Assembly (NCBI RefSeq): GCF_001767295.1
Contig: NZ_CP014944.1
Coordinates: 3,596,001 to 3,660,000 of the forward strand
Origin: Colwellia sp. PAMC 20917
Lineage (GTDB): Bacteria; Pseudomonadota; Gammaproteobacteria; Enterobacterales; Alteromonadaceae
Reading direction: 5' to 3'
DNA length: 64,000 bases
The number at the start of each line of letters is the position of its first letter. Within the stretch, counting starts at the first letter, position 1. The notes beneath the pieces are model-generated. The model saw nothing but the letters and a program-made list of their open reading frames with translations. It did no database searches and was not told where the DNA came from. Shown one piece after another: positions 61,048 to 64,000 of this stretch. A program made the translations under genes and the position numbers.

Positions 61048-63039
61048 TTGAAGTATGTAAATCTAGTGATGATAAGCGTTTCTTTATGTTTATTAACAGC
61101 ATGTTTAGAAGTAGAAAACGACAATAATAACGAAGATGTAGTGCAAGCAATCCAAGCACAAAATGAAATTCTTAGTGGTACTAACAATTCTATCATTCCT
61201 GGTACTCCTGCCGCTTCTGTTACATTAACGGGTATCGTTGTTAATGCATTGGATAATCAAGCCGTATCAACCTCGAACATTACAATTATTGCTGCTGATG
61301 TTGTCCTCGTCGATAGCGTTAGCTTCAACGGTGGCGAGTTTAAATTAGAAAACCTTCCTGCTAATTCTGATATTGAAATGATTATTGAAAGTAGCAATAA
61401 TGAATTTTTATCACGTGCATATTTCATTAATACGGGTCATTCAAATGCAGTCAATACGGCTAATGATTTTGGTCAATTTGAAGTTTCTACAGCTAAAGAT
61501 ATGCAAATAACGGTGATTAATAAAACATCAGGATTGCCTCTTACTGGATTAGCGTTTAAAGCTTCGTCTCATTACGGTACTAGTTCAAGATCGAATAAGT
61601 ATCAACATCACTCAACTTATAATGAAGCCAATGGCGTTTACCATATCACCATACCAAAGTTTCTCAATATTATGGTTAGAGCGAACTTAGATCTCAATAA
61701 AGATGGTGAAATAGATTATAATCCTGAGTTAAATAACAACATTAATAGCAATGATTTATATTTTTTATCATCGAATACTGATGAATCATTAACGCTTTAT
61801 GTTGAAGAAAAAATGCCATTAAAAGAGATTGAATTTCGCATTACAATGATTGATGCAAGTGCGAATGTTCTTTTAGGTGCTGAGTTATTCTCAACAGACT
61901 CTGCGGGTACGCAGACGACTTCTACTTTTGATACTGCAACACAACAGTATGTAATATCAGCAATGTTTGGTGATTACTCACAAGTAGAAATCCCTTCATT
62001 TATGGCAAACGATATCTCTTATCAAAGTGCTTCAATAACACTGAATAAGAACGATGATGACAGCTTAAGAGTCAACATCTCAGGAGCTTTAGAAAACTGT
62101 TGTTATAATATCGCTAATACTGACGTTGTTGAGTTAGCCGTTATGCCAAGAATTGTGACTAATGATAGCTCTTCTTTAGAGGTCGTTATTGCGGCAAATG
62201 AAGTAAACTATATAGATAAAAGTTTCAGTGTATTCTACTCTCAAGCTATTACCACATCAGTAAATAGCTTGTCACTTATTAATACTTCTGGTTTTACTGT
62301 TGTTAAAGGTAATGATTCATCGACTGATGTTATTTTACCCGGCACTACAGTTGTTAGTGGCATGGTAGATATTCCTGTTTCATTTGAGACGAGTTTAAAT
62401 GACACCAAACTTACGATTACCCCAGTTAACTCTTTGTCTAAAGGCCAAAATTACCAATACAATGTCGGTAACTTAGTTGTGAAGTCTACAGAAAAGTCTG
62501 TCGATGTTTATAATGATTCACTTTCGTTTTATATCGAAAATAATGATGACTTTGATATTAATGACGTGCATTTAGATAACAATAACTTTACCAGCAACGG
62601 AAATGCGATTACTCTCTCCAATTCAGCGGGTGATAGTTCTTCACCTTCAAATTATGATCGCAGTGTTTATTTATATCTACCATCATCCATTGAAACGTTG
62701 CAAAGCTTTTCAATGCGTCTTTACTCGGTAACAGAAGACGGCGTCAGTTATAATTCAGTAAGAAATTTTACTCTTGTTAGAGATAGTAATATTTATAATG
62801 TTTCACCATTGGGACTAGTCAAACTTGCTGAAAATGAAACATTAATTACCGAAAGTCTTCAAACGTCGATTGAAACAGGAACCGCTCAATTAGACAATCA
62901 GAAAGTTTACCGCACCTCAACGTCTATATACGCTTCTGATGATTTAGATAGCTCGGAAAATAGTCTAACGTTTGAATATGCTTATCAAACAAAAGCGGGT
63001 GATATTGTTACGGGTACTATTAATCTCCCAGTGCAATAA
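61048..63039 (+). CDS. Large hypothetical lipoprotein
   Basis: A 663-residue protein of unrecognised family. TTG 61048 is chosen: AAGGA lies eight bases upstream and it gives a 19-residue lipoprotein signal, MKYVNLVMISVSLCLLTAC. A TTG at 61003 is in frame but spoils the signal. Residues about 55-120 look like a carboxypeptidase-regulatory-like beta domain (VTLTGIVVNALDNQAVSTS). An EF-hand-like DLNKDGEIDYN lies at 215-225. The rest is Asn/Ser/Thr-rich beta-structured sequence. It is probably outer-membrane anchored; function unknown. A good terminator follows. Confidence 0.75.
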   Translation: MKYVNLVMISVSLCLLTACLEVENDNNNEDVVQAIQAQNEILSGTNNSIIPGTPAASVTLTGIVVNALDNQAVSTSNITIIAADVVLVDSVSFNGGEFKLENLPANSDIEMIIESSNNEFLSRAYFINTGHSNAVNTANDFGQFEVSTAKDMQITVINKTSGLPLTGLAFKASSHYGTSSRSNKYQHHSTYNEANGVYHITIPKFLNIMVRANLDLNKDGEIDYNPELNNNINSNDLYFLSSNTDESLTLYVEEKMPLKEIEFRITMIDASANVLLGAELFSTDSAGTQTTSTFDTATQQYVISAMFGDYSQVEIPSFMANDISYQSASITLNKNDDDSLRVNISGALENCCYNIANTDVVELAVMPRIVTNDSSSLEVVIAANEVNYIDKSFSVFYSQAITTSVNSLSLINTSGFTVVKGNDSSTDVILPGTTVVSGMVDIPVSFETSLNDTKLTITPVNSLSKGQNYQYNVGNLVVKSTEKSVDVYNDSLSFYIENNDDFDINDVHLDNNNFTSNGNAITLSNSAGDSSSPSNYDRSVYLYLPSSIETLQSFSMRLYSVTEDGVSYNSVRNFTLVRDSNIYNVSPLGLVKLAENETLITESLQTSIETGTAQLDNQKVYRTSTSIYASDDLDSSENSLTFEYAYQTKAGDIVTGTINLPVQ

Positions 63040-63093
63040 ATACCAGTGATGATTATTTTATATCAGTAAGTTTAGTCTGATTAATTCACCTTT

Positions 63094-63119
63094 AAAACCC
63101 GCTATCTAGCGGGTTTTTT
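63094..63119 (+). terminator. Rho-independent terminator after the large lipoprotein gene
   Basis: AAAACCCGCTA (63094-63104) and TAGCGGGTTTT (63107-63117) surround a two-base centre and are followed by T residues. Confidence 0.88.
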
Positions 63120-63590
63120 ATTTTAAAGCTAGCTTGTCTATCGCCGCTTTAGTCTTGTGAATAAAACGCTAGGTCAGTATGAAAAAACGTTACGTGTTGT
63201 TCATTGCGTAAGTCTTTAATATGCAACCTAAAGAATGAAAAGGTAGGGCTATGACTAAGCCACGACTCGCATGACGCGAAGTCGCGCCTAAACTAAAGCG
63301 AGTATCACGTGACCGGGCTAGTTATATCGAGCAGCAGGCTTTTATGTTTAAATTTCGCCCCGATTGTTAACCTTTTTCGATATTTTTATGTGCCACTAGA
63401 TAGCCATTATATCCGACTGAGTAAAGTATGCCGGGCCGCATTTTAAGGTTTTACTTGTCATTTTACCCGCCAATTTATATTATGCATCTATCGAATAGGC
63501 TCTGCATAAGTAAAGTTATCAAGAAAAACAAGGAGGTCGTTACCAAAAGGATTTTACTTTATAAGCATTAATTTGAAGGTGGTGGTCCAA
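63120..63590. other. Structured non-coding stretch before the last gene
   Basis: No gene was supported. Between about 63230 and 63350 the sequence is GC-richer and contains several potential hairpins (GGCT/AGCC, then CGACTCGC with GCGaAGTCG). A perfect AAGGAGGT lies at 63530-63537 but is not followed by a start codon at usable distance. Confidence 0.5.
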
Positions 63591-64000
63591 GTGAAAGTAA
63601 TATTCAGTCTTTATTTTTTACTTAGTGGTATATGCTTCATTTTGATGGTATCTCCAAATGTACTTGCTCACTCGATTGTTACCCCTATTTATATTTCATA
63701 TGAAAATTCAGCCATTAATCCAAAGCATAGTTCTCTAGTACTGCCTAAAAATCTCCACTACAATTTTGCTTCTATTGAACTACTGATTGAACAAGAAGTC
63801 GGTCGGATTGTTTTACCTCAAATTTATCAAAATATCGGAATAGCTATTACTATTACGCCTTTACCTGCTAAAAGAGCAGAATTGTTAGCGAGTATCGGGC
63901 AAAGTGATGGCGAAATAATGAGAATTTGGTCCTACGCAGATGAGAACAAAGAAATGATCAGAGTTCCTACTCCTTATTATTCTTTGCAAACTATGCCATT
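63591..64000 (+). CDS. Periplasmic substrate-binding protein, 3' truncated
   Basis: The frame runs off the window and so lacks a stop. From GTG 63591, with AAGGTGG upstream, the protein begins with a signal peptide (MKVIFSLYFLLSG ... VLA) followed by about 110 residues that look like an SBP_bac_3-type domain: GRIVLPQIYQNIGIAITITP, then LPAKRAELLASIGQSDGEI, similar in outline to the protein encoded at 22976-23728. Ligand unknown. Other GTG/TTG codons lie just upstream in frame (63573-63582) but would lengthen the signal peptide. Confidence 0.7.
   Translation, partial: MKVIFSLYFLLSGICFILMVSPNVLAHSIVTPIYISYENSAINPKHSSLVLPKNLHYNFASIELLIEQEVGRIVLPQIYQNIGIAITITPLPAKRAELLASIGQSDGEIMRIWSYADENKEMIRVPTPYYSLQTMP

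Noticed and set aside
63200-63340. Cyclic-di-GMP-I (GEMM) riboswitch
   Set aside because: Some spacing and a GCCTAAAC-like piece are reminiscent, but the core GCAAAGCC and tetraloop-receptor pattern are not present as expected, so it is kept only as a structured region.

Overview
The window is chromosomal DNA from a marine gammaproteobacterium, most likely a Colwellia-like member of the Alteromonadales. This is inferred from the low GC content, gene order typical of gammaproteobacteria, the many diverged but full-length housekeeping proteins, and a palindromic intergenic repeat of a type common in this group; no 16S rRNA is present to confirm it. No tRNA, rRNA, CRISPR array, transposase, integrase or phage gene was recognised.

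Layout. 1-3.5 kb: the 3' end of a class V aminotransferase gene, then lolB-ispE-prs on the minus strand. 3.7-10.6 kb: hemA-prfA-prmC-sirB2-sirB1-kdsA on the plus strand, the classic divergent partner of lolB-ispE-prs, with a DUF819 membrane protein gene inserted before kdsA. 10.7-17 kb: an accessory stretch with a frameshifted HTH/DUF805-like gene, a small gene remnant, a dicarboxylate symporter, an Ig-like lipoprotein and an arginase-family hydrolase. 17.3-24.4 kb: topA, a membrane spermidine-synthase-like protein, a glyoxalase-fold protein and a periplasmic binding protein. 23.8-30.4 kb: rsxABCDGE-nth, encoding the ion-translocating electron-transfer complex and endonuclease III. 30.6-32.4 kb: a GGDEF/EAL protein whose two active sites are both eroded. 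32.6-43.2 kb: the rimP-nusA-infB-rbfA-truB-rpsO-pnp-nlpI transcription/translation/RNA-decay cluster, with a long leader carrying two tandem terminators. 43.2-47.6 kb: an unfamiliar HExxH protein, a small unknown protein, a fused cysteine desulfurase/sulfur acceptor and tcdA. 48.3-59.9 kb: gltA divergent from sdhCDAB-sucABCD, i.e. most of the TCA cycle. 59.9-64 kb: accessory DNA with palindromic repeats, a large lipoprotein gene, a structured non-coding stretch and the start of a periplasmic binding protein gene that runs off the window.

Most of the window is conserved core genome. The points deserving a second look are the frameshift at about 10880, the 165-bp in-frame repeats of rsxC, the catalytically dead-looking c-di-GMP protein, the rimP leader, the M64-like peptidase beside nlpI, the desulfurase fusion, the two-lipoyl SucB, the repeat cluster at 60.35-60.65 kb and the structured region at 63.2-63.35 kb. 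I did not see convincing evidence of an entirely new multi-gene system. Statements on sequence come from reading it directly; family functions are established knowledge; no database search was run.
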